A stretch of DNA of 64,000 nucleotides from Paraspadella gotoi (lineage: Eukaryota; Chaetognatha): positions 26,125,011 through 26,189,010 of the forward strand of contig CM119264.1 of NCBI GenBank assembly GCA_051294375.1. Direction: 5' to 3'. The notes beneath the pieces were generated by a model, which did no database searches, was not told the DNA's origin, and was given only the letters and a program-made list of their open reading frames with translations. Shown here one piece after another: positions 1-11,693 of the stretch; within the stretch, counting starts at the first letter, position 1; the number at the start of each line of letters is the position of its first letter. The translations under genes and the position numbers were made by a program.

Positions 1-404
1 GTAATTCTTCCCTGACTTTGCCAGACTCGGATCATTGAAAACATCATAGATTCATGACACTAATGTTGTACTCGTGGTTATCCTCAACCGTACCACCCTG
101 GGCGTTAGTGGATCGGCGAGGCCGGGCGTCACCCCTCAGAGCTGCATCAAGCCAGAACGACCCGTCGACATTGTATGACGTAACGAGGGGTTATGAAGTG
201 ACGGATAGTCAACTCACACGACTAGAGACGCACATCTCGTTACCAGTCACAGATTTAGTAACCTGGCAATTGCAACATGGATTAACCTACGTCACATCCC
301 AGGTAGGTCCTCAGAGTCCGACGATCCTTCGTTAAGAGACGTCCAGTACGGCCGGCGAGCGTCACTAGGCCACCACAGTATGCCTATGGGCACACGCACG
401 CGCT
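1..404. other. Degraded or low-quality start of the first repeat unit
   Basis: Bases 1-190 align by eye, with many indels and substitutions (roughly two thirds identity), to the left arm of the inverted repeat at about 3650-3840. Shared anchors include the 'ctttgccagactc' and 'gttgtactcgtg' stretches. The last ~50 bases resemble the end of the SINE-like element at 4700-4745. The 93-residue frame at 54-335 is not preserved elsewhere. I read this as very noisy sequence or an old diverged copy, not a gene. Confidence 0.45.
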
Positions 405-1370
405 GTTGCCATACAGTATTAAAAAAAAATTAGAGCAATTAGCAACTCGTATTCATCGATCAAGAACAAAACGGAGGATGACAAAAGCGTCATTTAGGAC
501 GTGGACGATGATAACAACAATGATGACTGAATAGTAACAACTATTTGACGGAAACACAATCAGTGTTGTCCTAAGACCGGGACACAATCAGAGAATTGAA
601 AAGCCGGGGAAAACGGCTCACGTGTCAAACATTCGACGACGACTGACTGCGACAGCAAACGAAAACACGAGCCGAGACAGTGTTCTGACGTCAAGGGCGT
701 TGGACCGTTTTTTTCACCTCAACTCATTTTTTCTGGGAGATCGATTTTCCGGCTAGAAAAAAAAAAAATCGGAGGAGAAATGCCGCGTCCCAAACGTGAC
801 ATATTTTTTTTTTTGGGTTTGGAGGAGAAAATGAGGCGGAGGATTCGGTGTGAGGAAAAGTTTGGTGAAGCGAATTTGAGCGAATTATATTTGGTGAATG
901 AAATTTGAGTGAATGATATTTGGTGGAATGAAATTTGGAGAAAGAAGAAGAAAAGAAGCCCTTATGAGGGTCAGCGCCATTCGGGAGGATGAGATTGATT
1001 AAAGAAATAGAGAAGAGAAATAGGAGCTGTTGAGGAAATGACCATCACCGGTTTTTCTTTTAAAAGTCATAGACTACCTATTTCCGGAGGTTGAGAAGGG
1101 TTTGGTGCGGGAAAAAGAAAAGATGACAAAAAAGATTAATCTCTTTCCAATAATAGTTAGAAAATTGTACGTAATTGCGCTGAACGATTACACCGAAAAA
1201 AAAATTGACCATAGATGTTTTTTCACGTTTAAACGGCAAATCGAACATCTTTTTTTTGAACGTAAATTGTTGCTCAGATCGAATATTGGTTATAAAAGAA
1301 TGTATTAAAATTCTGAAATTTCTTTAATACCAAATTTCCCCAAATTGTAACAGGCGTATTCCAAGCTTTC

Positions 1371-1631
<261 letters not shown>

Positions 1632-1792
1632 GCTCTCCTCACGTCAGCAGCCAGCGATGATTGCTTCGGCGGCGGAGACGATAGGGGTCGACGATACTCA
1701 TCTTTGTTTGTATTGAATTCCTAGAGAATTGTTTTCAATCAACTTCTTCAGATGGAAATATTCTATGAAAATATGGGGGCAAGAAATCGATA

Positions 1793-2140
1793 AGAGAGAA
1801 GAGGGAGAATTAGAGAGAGGAGCCGAGAGAGAGAGAGAGAGAGAGAAGACGAAGAGTGAGTGAGAGAGAGAGAGAGTGTGTGCGAACCGGGCTGATCGTC
1901 GATAGGGGGAGAAAAGAGAAAGGGGAATGAAATAAAGAAAGAAAAAACGAGAAGAAGAAAAAGATTGAAAAAAAGAAAAAGAAAGAAAGGAACAAAGATT
2001 GAAAGAAGAATACGACAGTAAGAAAATAGAAAAATAGAAGAATAGAACAAAAAAGAAAGAAAGAAACAAAAACAAAGAAGGGAAAAGAAACAAAGAAAGG
2101 AGAGAGCAAAGAAATTAAAAAAGAGAGAAAGAGTAATTAA
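1793..2140. repeat. Polypurine (GA/A-rich) tract
   Basis: The plus strand is nearly all A and G for about 350 bases, starting with GA repeats and degrading to 'gaaagaaa' type sequence. It produces spurious minus-strand frames rich in Phe, Ser and Leu (1698-2527). Copy 2 has the same tract at about 5889-6235. Confidence 0.85.
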
Positions 2141-3289
2141 TATAAATAGGAAAAAAAAATCGAAACCAAAATAAATAAAATGAGGGTGAAAAATAAAGGT
2201 GCAAGAACTAAAACAATTTAAAAATATAATGTTACAAAATAACCAGCAGAAACCATAACGAATAAATAGAAGAATAAAACAAAATATAAGGAAACAAGGG
2301 AAATCGTCCGCTAAAAAAAGGGCCGAGAATTTAAAAGAAAGAAGGATAAAAAAAAATGTTCTTCGAGAAAAATTTGTGAAGCGAACACACGATGCGAGAA
2401 TATTAAATGTAAACAAAAAGCTTTGTTGGGCGTCGCCGATGACCACGAGAAGAAAAAATAAAACAGAGAAAAAAAAAAAGAATAAAACAAGACAAAATAT
2501 ATGAAGCTGAGAATAAGAATAAATCACAAAAAGATTACAAGATCCTAAACAACAAAAAGATCATTTCCCCCATTGATATATTCATAGTTGTTTGGCTTCC
2601 TAATTTCCTTAAAAACCTAATTACGTTTAAACAAAAATAAAATTATTAAATTCTCAAAAGATATCTCGGTACAATGTAGACTGATCTAAAAAAGGGATTA
2701 TATTTTTCGGACAATGATATTTATTTTTATCAATTATATCTATGATCAAACTTCAAAAATGGAAAAGAAAGAAAAAAAAGAAAGAGAAAAGTACGTTAAA
2801 TGACGCATTTCTTCCTTTTTCCTTTGACTCTCATCCGACGGCCATCGATAATTTGACCGACAACCGAGTTTCCCGTCGGCCGGCCTTTGTCGGTCAGCTC
2901 GAAAAGTGAGATTAAAATTTGAGGGTAAAGTCGGGGCAGTCCTCGGAAAATAAAATTCGGTCGGTGTGAGGACGGTTAAAACAGAGCAATTAAAAAAAAG
3001 AATCTTTTTCATAATTTCGTGCTTTCATGCCGACCATAACATAAGTTAAAGCCGTCCGTACCAAAACTTTAAGGTCGCCAAAGGTGTCCGCCAGAAAAGG
3101 CTCGATCGAACGGGCGACAGAGGAAGAATTGTAATAAGTGTCAGTTTGACGACATTCCGCCGTGCAGCTAAAAGAAAGTGTCGACGAATCGAAAAAAGAG
3201 TTCCGGTCAGTCAAGCAAAGCAATAATACGGAGAAAGGGGGGAGAAAGAGAATTCGTCTCTCCCTCTGAAACGGGCGGATCGGGGCAGC

Positions 3290-3358
3290 AAATGGGGAAC
3301 GTCATGCGCCGCAAATGGGCGACGGCGCCGCAAATGGGGCGAATGGCCGACGGCAAAT
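3290..3358. repeat. 20-bp GC-rich minisatellite, copy 1
   Basis: Imperfect repeats built on 'aaatggggcga' plus 'cggcgccgc' sit in otherwise AT-rich DNA. Indels blur the period here. The copy at 7370-7438 shows a clean 20-bp unit. Confidence 0.65.
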
Positions 3359-3571
3359 CGATGGCGTCTCCTACGGACGTTGAGGGATTTAATGCGATTG
3401 CTTCGTCGTGTCTTCATTCGGGATTTCGAGAGGTTTTTAAATGTTATCGACACATGACTAAGTTTAATTTGTTTCTTTATTTTTTGGCTTTTACCGAATG
3501 AGATTCTCTTGAATGATTTATTCAATTTTCGAACGCATGAAATCATGAAAGTGTGACATAGCACGAGAAAA

Positions 3572-4308
3572 GTTTACATTTACATGAAATCGGTACAATA
3601 TAAAAAAATTATGATTTTAATCTCGAAATATATTAGTAACGACTTCACAAGATTAAATTTTCATTTCCTGATTTTGCCAAACTCAGCGATATTTTGAAAA
3701 CTGGATATAGAAAATTCTAAAATGTGTTGATACTCGTGCGTAGTTCGTCGAAGACCAACCGCGTTGGGATTCGGATGTCTCCCCTCTCGAGCTCAGTCAA
3801 GAAAACGGGATGACGTCGACGATGATGACGATGACGACGATGACGANNNNNNNNNNNNNNNNNNNNNNNNNTGAAGGTGCCGGTGTGAATATACCGCCAC
3901 AAAATCGTACGTCAATTTTGCTTTTGACAAGGTTACTTTAAAATCCTTGTTGTTATCCTGGTTATATAATAACGAGGATGTCGTCTTCGTAGTCGTCGTT
4001 GTCATCGTTACTATCGTCATCGTCATCGTCGTCACGTCATCATCGCTCGACGTCATCCCGTTTTCTTGACTGAGCTCGAGAGGGAGAACATCCGAATCCC
4101 AACGCGGGCGGTTGGTCTTCGCGACGAACTACGCACGATGTATCAACAACATTTTAGAATTTTTCTCTATATCCAGTTTTCAAAAATATTCGCTGAGTTT
4201 GGCAAAATCAGGAAATGAAAATTTAATCTTGTGAAGTCGTTACTAATATATTTTCGAGATTAAAAATCATAATTTTTTATATTGTAAGATTTCATGTAAT
4301 GTAAACTT
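3572..4308. mobile_element. Inverted-repeat element with ~270-bp arms
   Basis: The left arm (3572-3846) and right arm (about 4036-4308) are near-identical reverse complements. The outer ends read 'agtttacat' and 'atgtaaact'; the inner ends run into a degenerate GAC/GAT (TCG/TCA) microsatellite. About 190 bases lie between the arms, including a 25-N gap. The arms carry no convincing frame, so this looks like a foldback or MITE-like non-autonomous element. A palindromic assembly artefact cannot be excluded, because the gap lies at one arm's inner end. Confidence 0.6.
3847..3871. other. Assembly gap (25 N)
   Basis: Exactly 25 N. The same length recurs at 17327, 22899, 39206 and 51888, so it is a placeholder and not a measured distance. 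Confidence 0.99.
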
Positions 4309-4324
4309 TGTAGTCGGGCCCATT

Positions 4325-4752
4325 TGCCTAGGTTCCAACCCCAGCCTATTAAAGCATGACACGCTTCAGGTCCTTCTGACCCGGCTGGCTGCATTGAGTA
4401 AAGCCATACAGCTCATGACCACTAGGTTACGCCGGGTTCAAATGCCCCAACACCGGTACCTACCCCGGCTGGTGGGAAAGCGTTTTAGGACGCGGCCCGT
4501 AGCGAGGCGCCTTGGGGGCGTGGCAACCGTCCACCATCCTTCAGCCAAATCCATTGGCTCATTGGGGGAACACACCATCCACAGTCCTAACGACTTTCCT
4601 CTGCGTTGGCAAAGCGAGACCGTCCTAGGGTAACCGCGCCAGTGACTGGAGGCGTCACTGAGGGTCGGAAGCCCCCAAAGCCAACAGTGAGATGCTCCAT
4701 CCCAATGGGCATCACAGGCAACCCGGCTGTTGCCATAACATATTAAAAAAAA
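4325..4752 (+). mobile_element. Candidate tRNA-derived SINE
   Basis: This ~430-base stretch is clearly more GC-rich than its AT-rich flanks and ends in an A-rich tail (about 4745-4754). Near its 5' part 'gggttcaaatgcc' (about 4435) fits a Pol III B box. 'tggctgcattgagtaaag' about 45 bases upstream is a loose A-box match. A second B-box-like 'ggttccaacccc' lies near 4332. Overlapping open frames (4394-4633 plus, 4438-4761 minus) fit the GC bias and do not look like protein. The family is not recognised. An LTR fragment or the 3' end of a LINE are alternatives. Confidence 0.4.
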
Positions 4753-5637
4753 ATTAAGCAATTAAGCAATCGTATTCATGATCAAGAACAAAACGAGGAT
4801 GACAAAAGCGTCATTAGGACGACGATGATAACAACAATGATGACTGAATAGTAACAACTATTTTGACGGAAACACAATCATGTTGTCCTAAGACCGGGAC
4901 CACATCGAGAATGAAAAGGCCGAGAAAACCGTGTTCAACATTCCGACGACGACGACTGCGACAGCAAACGAAAACAACGACGACGACATTTCTGACGTCA
5001 ACGTTTACCGTTTTTTCACCTCAACTCATTTTTTCTGGGAATCGATTTCCGGCAGAAAAAAAAAAAAATCGGAAGGAGAAATCCGCGTCCCAAAACACAT
5101 TTTTGGGTTTGGAGGAGAAAATGAGGCGGAGGAAATTCGGTGAGGAAAGTTTGGTGAACGAAATTTGAGCGAATTATATTTGGTGAATGAAATTTGAGTG
5201 AATGATATTTGGTGAATGAAATTTGGGCGAATGAAAAAGAAGAAGAAGCCCTTAAGAGTCACCGCCATTTCGGAGGATGAGATGATAAAGAAATGAGAGA
5301 GGATGTTGAGGAAATGACCACCAACGGTTTTTCTTTTAAAATCAATAGACTTACCTATTTCCGGAGTTGAAAGGGTTGGTGCGGAAAAAGAAAAAGAGAC
5401 AAAAAGATTAATTCTTTCCGATAATAGTTAAAAATTGTGACTAATTTCCTGAACGATTACACCGAAAAAAAAAAATTGACCATAATTTTTTCACGTTTAA
5501 ACGCAAATCGAACTCTTTTTTTTTAAACTAAATTGTTCTCAATTCGGAAATTTTGTTATAAAAGAATTGATTAAAATTCTGAAATTTCTTTAATACCACA
5601 ATTTCCCCAAATTTAACAAGCTCGCTATTTCCGAACT

Positions 5638-5639
5638 TC

Positions 5640-5732
<93 letters not shown>
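5638..5732. repeat. (CT)n microsatellite, block A copy 2
   Basis: Essentially pure CT repeats, about 45 units; counterpart of the 250-base interrupted tract at 1371-1628. Confidence 0.95.
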
Positions 5733-5735
<3 letters not shown>

Positions 5736-5888
5736 GCTCTCCTCACGTCAGCAGCCAGCGATGATTGCTTCGGCGGCAGAACGATAGGGGTCGACGATAC
5801 TCATCTCTTTGTTTGTATTGAATTCCTAGAGAATTGTTTTCAATCAACTTCTTCAGATGGAAATATTCTATGAAAATATGGGGGCAAT

Positions 5889-5923
5889 AAATCGATAAGA
5901 GAGAGAGGGAGAATTAGAGAGAG

Positions 5924-5960
<37 letters not shown>

Positions 5961-6235
5961 GTGAGAGAGAGAGAGAGTGGTCGAACCGGGCTGATCGTCG
6001 ATAGGGGAGAAAAAGAAAAGGGGAATGAAATAAAGAAAGAAAAAACGAGAAGAAGAAAAAAGATTGAAAAAAAAAGAAAAGAAAGGAACAAAGATTGAAA
6101 GAAGAATACGACAGTATAGAAAATAGAAAAATAGAAAATAGAACAAAAAAGAAAGAAAGAAACAAAAAACAAAGAAGGAGAAAAGAAACAAAAAAAAGGA
6201 GAGAGAAAGAAATTAAAAAAGAGAGAAAGTAATAA
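5889..6235. repeat. Polypurine tract, block A copy 2
   Basis: GA repeats (about 5897-5980) followed by A/G-only sequence, matching 1793-2140. Minus-strand frames of 107-147 residues here are translations of this tract. Confidence 0.85.
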
Positions 6236-7369
6236 CTAATAATAAAAGAGGAAAAAAAAATCGAAAAAAAATAAATAAAATGAGGGTGAAAAATAAAGGT
6301 GCAAGAACGTAAAACATAAAAATATAATTTACAAAATAACCACAGAAACCATAACAAAATAGAAGAATAAAAACCAAAATATAAAGAAACAAGAGGAAAT
6401 CGTCGCTAAAAAAAGGGCGAGAAATTAAAAGAAAGAAGGATAAAAAAAATGTTCTTAGAGAAAAATTTGTGAAGCGAAACACGATCGAGAATATTAAATG
6501 TAAACAAAAGCTTTGTTGGGCGTCGCCATGACCACGAGAGAAAAAATAAAACAGAAGAAAAAAAAAGAATAAAAAACAACAAAATATTGAAGCTGAGAAT
6601 AAGAATAAACAACAAAAAAGATACAAGATCCTAAACAACAAAAAGTCATTTCCCATTAGGATATATTCATAGTTGTTTGGCTTTCCTAATTCTTAAAAAC
6701 CCTAATGTACGTTTAAACCAAAATATAATAATTTATTAAAACTTCTCAAAAGATATCTCGGTACAATGTAGACTGTCTAAAAAGGGATTATATTTTTCGG
6801 GCAATGATTATTTTTTTTTTATCAATTTATCATTGTCCAAACCTTCAAAAAAATGGAAAAGAAAAGAAAAAAAAGAAAGAGAAAAGTCGTTAAATGACGC
6901 ATTTCTTTTCCTTTCTCCTTTGACTCTCAATCCGACGCCATCGATAAATTTGACCGACAACCGGAGTTTCCCGTCGGCCGGCTTTGTCGGTCAGCTCGAA
7001 AAGTGAGATTAAAAATTTTGAGGGTAAAAGTGTCGGGCAGCCTGGAAAATAAATTCGGTCGGTTGAGGACGGTAAAACAGAGCAATAAAGAAAAAGAATC
7101 TTTTCATAATTCGTGCTTTCATGCGACCATAAAATAAGTAAAGCGTCCGTCCAAAAACTTTAAGGTCGCCAAAGTGTCCGCCAGAAAGTGTCGAACGGGC
7201 GACAGAGGAAGAATTGTCCAAGTGTCAGTTTGACCGGACATTCCGCCGTACAAAAGAAAGTGTCGGACGAATCGAAAAAGAGTTCCGGTCAGTCAAGCAA
7301 AGCCAATAATACCGGAGAAAGGGGGGGAAAGAGAATCGTCTCTCCCTCTTGAACGGGCGATGGGGCAGC

Positions 7370-7438
7370 AAATGGGGCGTCAGCGCCGCAAATGGGGCGA
7401 CGGCGCCGCAAATGGGGCGATGGGACCGCAAATCGATG
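7370..7438. repeat. 20-bp GC-rich minisatellite, copy 2
   Basis: Three full 20-bp units start at 7370, 7390 and 7410, each beginning 'aaatggggcg' and ending '(c/a)ccgc', followed by a partial unit. Coding frames through it (7392-7583 plus, 7225-7431 minus) do not match those of copy 1. Confidence 0.8.
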
Positions 7439-8004
7439 GCGTCTCCTAGCGGACGTTGAAGGATTTATGCGATTGCTTCGTCGTGTCTTCATTCGGGATT
7501 TCGAGAGGTTTTTATGTTATACGAACATGACTAAGTTAATTCGTTCTTATTTTTGGCTTTTACGAATGAGATTCTTTGAATGATTATTCAATTTTCGAAC
7601 GATGAAATCATGAAAGTGGTGACAAGCACGAGATTAGCACGAATAATTTAGTCGATTATTAACAATTACAATTAATCAGTTATTTTTGGATGTCGATGTC
7701 AGTTTTATTTACTTGTTTTTGAGGAAGCAAACATTCGCTCCCGAAGACGCAACACAGACCGTTGCTGCATAATTAAAATTGTTTGCGAATCTCGTCCACC
7801 AAGTCGGCATCTTCGTCGTTTGTCCTTGTCTTCGACGTCGTCGTTGTTTTCGTGGTCTCAAAGAATCTGTCGTTGTTCTCTTATTTTTCTCAGTTTCTCA
7901 CTTAGTTCCGCAGAAACAGGAACAGATGGCGACCAGATGTTGTCGCTTCGATGCTCCTTTGTTAATTGCTCAAAAAAATAGGGAGGCAAAGGAAAGTGAG
8001 AGAG

Positions 8005-8159
8005 GGAGTGGGAGAGAGAGAGAGAGTAGAGAGAGAGAGAGAGAAAGAGTGAGAGAAATAATCAATTTCGTTTTAGCGGATTTTTGGAAACAAACTCTTC
8101 CGACGGATGATGGATATCGTAAAAAGCTATCGCGAGAAAAATACCTCCTAAACAGAAAT

Positions 8160-8191
<32 letters not shown>

Positions 8192-8240
8192 ATTCTCGTC
8201 TCCTCCTCCTCTCTCTCTCTCTCTCTCTCCTCTCTCTCTA
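8005..8240. repeat. Opposed GA and CT tracts
   Basis: GA repeats (about 8011-8060) and CT repeats (about 8161-8240) flank ~100 bases of mixed sequence, so one strand could fold back on itself. The same pair is at about 18214-18447 in copy 2, with a longer CT arm. Confidence 0.8.
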
Positions 8241-8339
8241 AACGGATGGAATTTGGAAAAAAGACAAATGGTTCATCTGATACAGATCTAGTGGGAATCG
8301 ACCTTTGGCGACCTCCCGCCGTCTTCTATGACACCTCCT

Positions 8340-8540
8340 AAGATGCCAAGTGGACATCTCCCTTCCCTAACACATCCAGTGGGAACCTCACTTTCACAGC
8401 CCAGCCCCTTTGGCTACGGTGGTCATCTCCCTTCCACCCCCAACTACTTTATACGACCAGCGGACACGTCCTTTTAACCCTCAGCCCCTTAGGCCCCCGG
8501 CGGAAATCTCGACTCCCCCAAAACATTCCTCACCACCTTT
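8340..8540. repeat. Degenerate ~40-bp minisatellite (C/T-rich)
   Basis: Units begin 'ccagtgg', 'cggtggt', 'ccagcgg' or 'ccggcgg' followed by an 'a(a/c)(a/c)tctc'-like stretch. Starts near 8376, 8416, 8457 and 8497 give a spacing of 40-41 bases; an earlier start lies near 8346. Divergence between units is high, so this is an old array. Copy 2 is at about 18550-18735. The Pro-rich frame 8410-8592 is a translation of it. Confidence 0.6.
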
Positions 8541-9142
8541 TTTACCCTATGACCCCCTTTACCACCACCCCATCCACTCAGTAACTCCTTAAACTCTTTG
8601 ACCCATATTCTCACCACCCCTCCTGCCCTCCGATCCCCCTTGGTACTCTCCGCGACCTCAAGACGAAATCGAACACCAAATTTGGCGCTAAGAAAGAAAG
8701 GATGGAATCGAAAATTCCGAATCGGCTCTTACGTACATACACATAAGAACGTACATAGGAAAGTACGTACCTCTGTTCATTTGTTTTAATTTCAAACACA
8801 ATATATATAACTTATTTTTAGTAGCTTTTATGCAAACAAATATGACCCCAAAGAGTAAAAAAAAATGTTGCCGTGTTGAGAAAAATGTCACTGAAATGAA
8901 GATTTTAAATCTCACTCAGATTTGACGTTTTTCTTCATCATAACATCAAAAAATTAAATTTTTTAAAGTTTTTGAAAAGTAATCGCCTTGATGCATTCCT
9001 TAAATTTTATTGTAAAATTTCATAACAAATAAGAAACGCAAAATGTTTTGGTCTTTTTGTCTTTTAAGTTTTTCCTGTGGTCTCTGACCTTCACATTTGA
9101 ATCCCTCAGACACTTGAGAAGTAGGATATCGACCTGGTTGAC

Positions 9143-9152
9143 CGAGAGAGAG

Positions 9153-9191
<39 letters not shown>
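9143..9191. repeat. (GA)n microsatellite
   Basis: Near-pure GA repeats; copy 2 is at about 19340-19388. It encodes the Leu-Ser stretch of the spurious long minus-strand frame. Confidence 0.9.
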
Positions 9192-9192
<1 letters not shown>

Positions 9193-9481
9193 GGAAATGA
9201 TTCCAAGGAAAAAAAGAGCAATCTTAGATAAAGTAACCGAGAAAGCCACAGAGAGGAAGAGCAAGAAATAGAGAGACAGAGAGAGATCCTTGGAAGTCTG
9301 GAGGGAGAAAATTTATAAGTTTGAGGCGAGACAAACATTTTTACCTTGAAATTTAGTGGGCGTCTGGCCGAAGAAAGGACGACGAAAAAGGGGGCAAAAA
9401 AGTAAAGTGAGCATAACGTGGGTATAACGATGGAAAAAGAGATGATAGAAATGTAAAAGAAAATGTTAAGTGTGAAGAACG

Positions 9482-9775
9482 AGGTAGGAAGAGATGATAG
9501 AAAGGAAGAAGTATGAAAAGTGAAAGCTGGAGAGGAAGAGTGAAGAAGGTAGGAAAAGATGATAGAAAGGAAGAAATATGAAAAGAGAAAGCTGGAGAGG
9601 AAGAGTGAAAAAGGTAGGAACAGATGATAGAAAGGAAGAAGTATGAAAAGAGAAAGCTGGAGAGGAAGAGTGAAGAAGGTAGGAAAGGATGATAGAAAGG
9701 ACGAAGTATGAAAAGAGAAAGCTGGAGAGGAAGAGTGAAGAAGGTAGGAAAGGATGATAGAAAGGAGGAGAGGAA
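9482..9775. repeat. 65-bp polypurine minisatellite, copy 1
   Basis: Unit starts marked by 'aggtagga' fall at 9482, 9547, 9612, 9677 and 9742, an exact 65-base period. The last unit is partial. Each unit contains 'gatgatagaaagga', 'tatgaaaag' and 'agctggagaggaagagtga'. The array is almost all purine on the plus strand. Confidence 0.93.
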
Positions 9776-10200
9776 GTATTAAAAGAAAAAGTGGGAGAAG
9801 GCGAGGAATTTCACCTCGCAACTTTTGATGATAAGAGGAAAGTGAGAAACTCATCTGCCCGACGACCGAAGGCTGAGATAAGGAGGAAACGAGGGCGACT
9901 CTCTCCTTGGGGGGGGGAAAGAGGGTGGAAGTTGAGGGGTGTGGAGGGGAATTTTGAAAGGGGGTGGAAGGGGTGATTTGGAAAGGGGTTTGTGTGGGGC
10001 GAGAGAGATAAAGAGGTGGGTTAAATAAAGACATGGGAAAGAAAAACAGTTCGCAGGAGGAAATAGAAATTTTGTACAGCGACCAAAACGAGTGGGAATT
10101 AATAGGCAGAATTTTGAAGGGAAAAAAAAATATAACGAAGTGTATTGGAATAAGAAAATTATAAAAAAGAACTTAAGTTTAGGTGGTTGAAATATTAGAA

Positions 10201-10245
10201 GTATAATAATAATAATAATAATAATATAATAATATTATAACAGAG
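10201..10245. repeat. (AAT)n microsatellite
   Basis: Runs of 'aataataat' with small interruptions; the counterpart at about 20393-20432 is slightly different in length. Confidence 0.85.
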
Positions 10246-10611
10246 ATAAAAACAAGTTTAAGCAAACAAACTAAAAAGACGGTGAGGTAAAAAAGGGTTG
10301 AGGGTAAAACGGGGAAAAAAGAGGGAAATTAAGGCGAGATTAAGATTAAAGACGTAGAATTTTAGAGAAAGGGAAGAGGGAGAAGAAGAAGGGTGGAAGG
10401 AGAAAAGAAGGAGACGATAAGAAAGAAGAAGAGGTAAAAGAAAAGGAGGAAGAACATCAAGAATAAGGGGAAAAAAATTGGGAAAAAAGAGAGGTAAAAA
10501 AAAAAAAGAAGAAAACACCCAGCGATCAAAAAAATTGCCGCGAAACGGAATTTTAACTTTAATTTTGGGTTTTTTCGTGGCACAAAAGAAATGAAACTTT
10601 AACTCTATTGT

Positions 10612-10686
10612 ATTTAGAGAAAAGCAAAGTTTTTAATGTGGTACAACTCGTTGTACCACAATTAAAAACTTTGTTTTTCTCTAAAT
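10612..10686. repeat. Near-perfect short hairpin, copy 1
   Basis: The left arm (10612-10646) and right arm (10651-10686) are complementary over about 35 bases with one G/A difference (a G-U pair if RNA) and one single-base bulge, around a 4-base 'ctcg' loop. The arms carry 'gcaaagttttt' and 'gtggtacaa'. The direct repeat 'aactctattgta' lies on both sides (about 10601 and 10722), so it may be part of a small mobile element. A structured RNA is possible but not shown. Confidence 0.8.
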
Positions 10687-10753
10687 CATAATAACAACGA
10701 AAACGAAAGGTTTATCGCATCAACTCTATTGTAAAAAAAAGTCAATGAAATTT

Positions 10754-10792
10754 TCGTTTCATTCATTCATCATTTCATTTATTTATTTATTT

Positions 10793-10878
<86 letters not shown>

Positions 10879-10917
10879 TATTTATTTTATTTATTTATTC
10901 ATTCATTCATTATTATT

Positions 10918-10957
<40 letters not shown>

Positions 10958-11275
10958 TTTTATTATTTATTTATTTATTCATTCATTCACTCATTCATTC
11001 TTCATTCATTCATTCATTCATTCATTCATTCATTCATTCGTTCATTTATTTATTTATTTATTTATTCATTCATTCATACATTCATTCATTCATACATTCA
11101 TTCATTCATTCATTCATTTACTCATTGATTCATTCATTCATTCATTCCTTCTTTCCTTCCTTCCTTCCTTCATTCATTCATTCATTCATTCATTCATTCA
11201 TTCATTCATTCATTCATTCATTCATTCCTTCATTCATTCATTCACTCATTCCTTCCTTCATTCATTCATAAATTC
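10754..11275. repeat. (ATTT)n-(ATTC)n tetranucleotide array, copy 1
   Basis: About 520 bases of TTTA/ATTT repeats grading into ATTC repeats with CTTC and ATAC variants near the distal end. A 127-residue frame (10745-11128) is entirely repeat-derived. The counterpart is 20945-21468. Confidence 0.97.
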
Positions 11276-11587
11276 AGATCGACTTATATCTTGATCTTTC
11301 CCTCAGAGACTCGCGAATCGACGAAGAGGACGAAACAAATGTGGCGTTTGATCTGCGAAAGGAAAAAGAAAGGAAAAAGAAAAAAAAAAGAAAAAAAAGG
11401 AAAAAGAAGGGAGAAATGGGGGATAAAATGAGGAGGAAAAAAAGAGATAAAACTCAACGAAAATCCATCGTTTTTCATCCGTTTTTTTCTTCTTCTTCTT
11501 CTTCTTCTTAGCGAGTTTCGTTTCGAGGGAAACCCAGGCCCACCCGCGATGACCTCACCCACTGAGAAACCCAGACCAGACACACAC

Positions 11588-11615
11588 ACACTCTCTCTCT
11601 CTCTCTCTCTCTCTC

Positions 11616-11693
<78 letters not shown>

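Larger units (their letters stand above)
4725..7632. repeat. Block A, copy 2
   Basis: Second copy of block A, same order and orientation as 405-3571, offset about 4.3 kb at the start and 4.1 kb at the end. It is the shorter version with fewer spurious bases. After about 7632 it continues into ~130 bases of single-copy AT-rich DNA and then block Z, a continuation that copy 1 lacks. No coding region is supported. Confidence 0.85.

Noticed and set aside
1763-2527. 254-codon minus-strand frame, very Phe-rich, resembling a membrane protein
   Set aside because: Reverse strand of an A/G-rich tract. Block A copy 2 splits it into several unrelated frames.
8611-8799. Frame starting MFEIKTNEQRYVLSYVRSYV, also at 18741-18995
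   Set aside because: The first ~50 residues agree because the DNA is the same, but the two frames diverge and stop at different points after an indel; the region is built on 'tacgtacata' repeats.
9000-10034. Longest gap-free open frame (344 codons, minus strand), hydrophobic and Ser/Phe/Leu-rich
   Set aside because: It is the reverse strand of a GA tract and the 65-bp purine minisatellite. The matching region in block Z copy 2 breaks into shorter frames at one-base indels.
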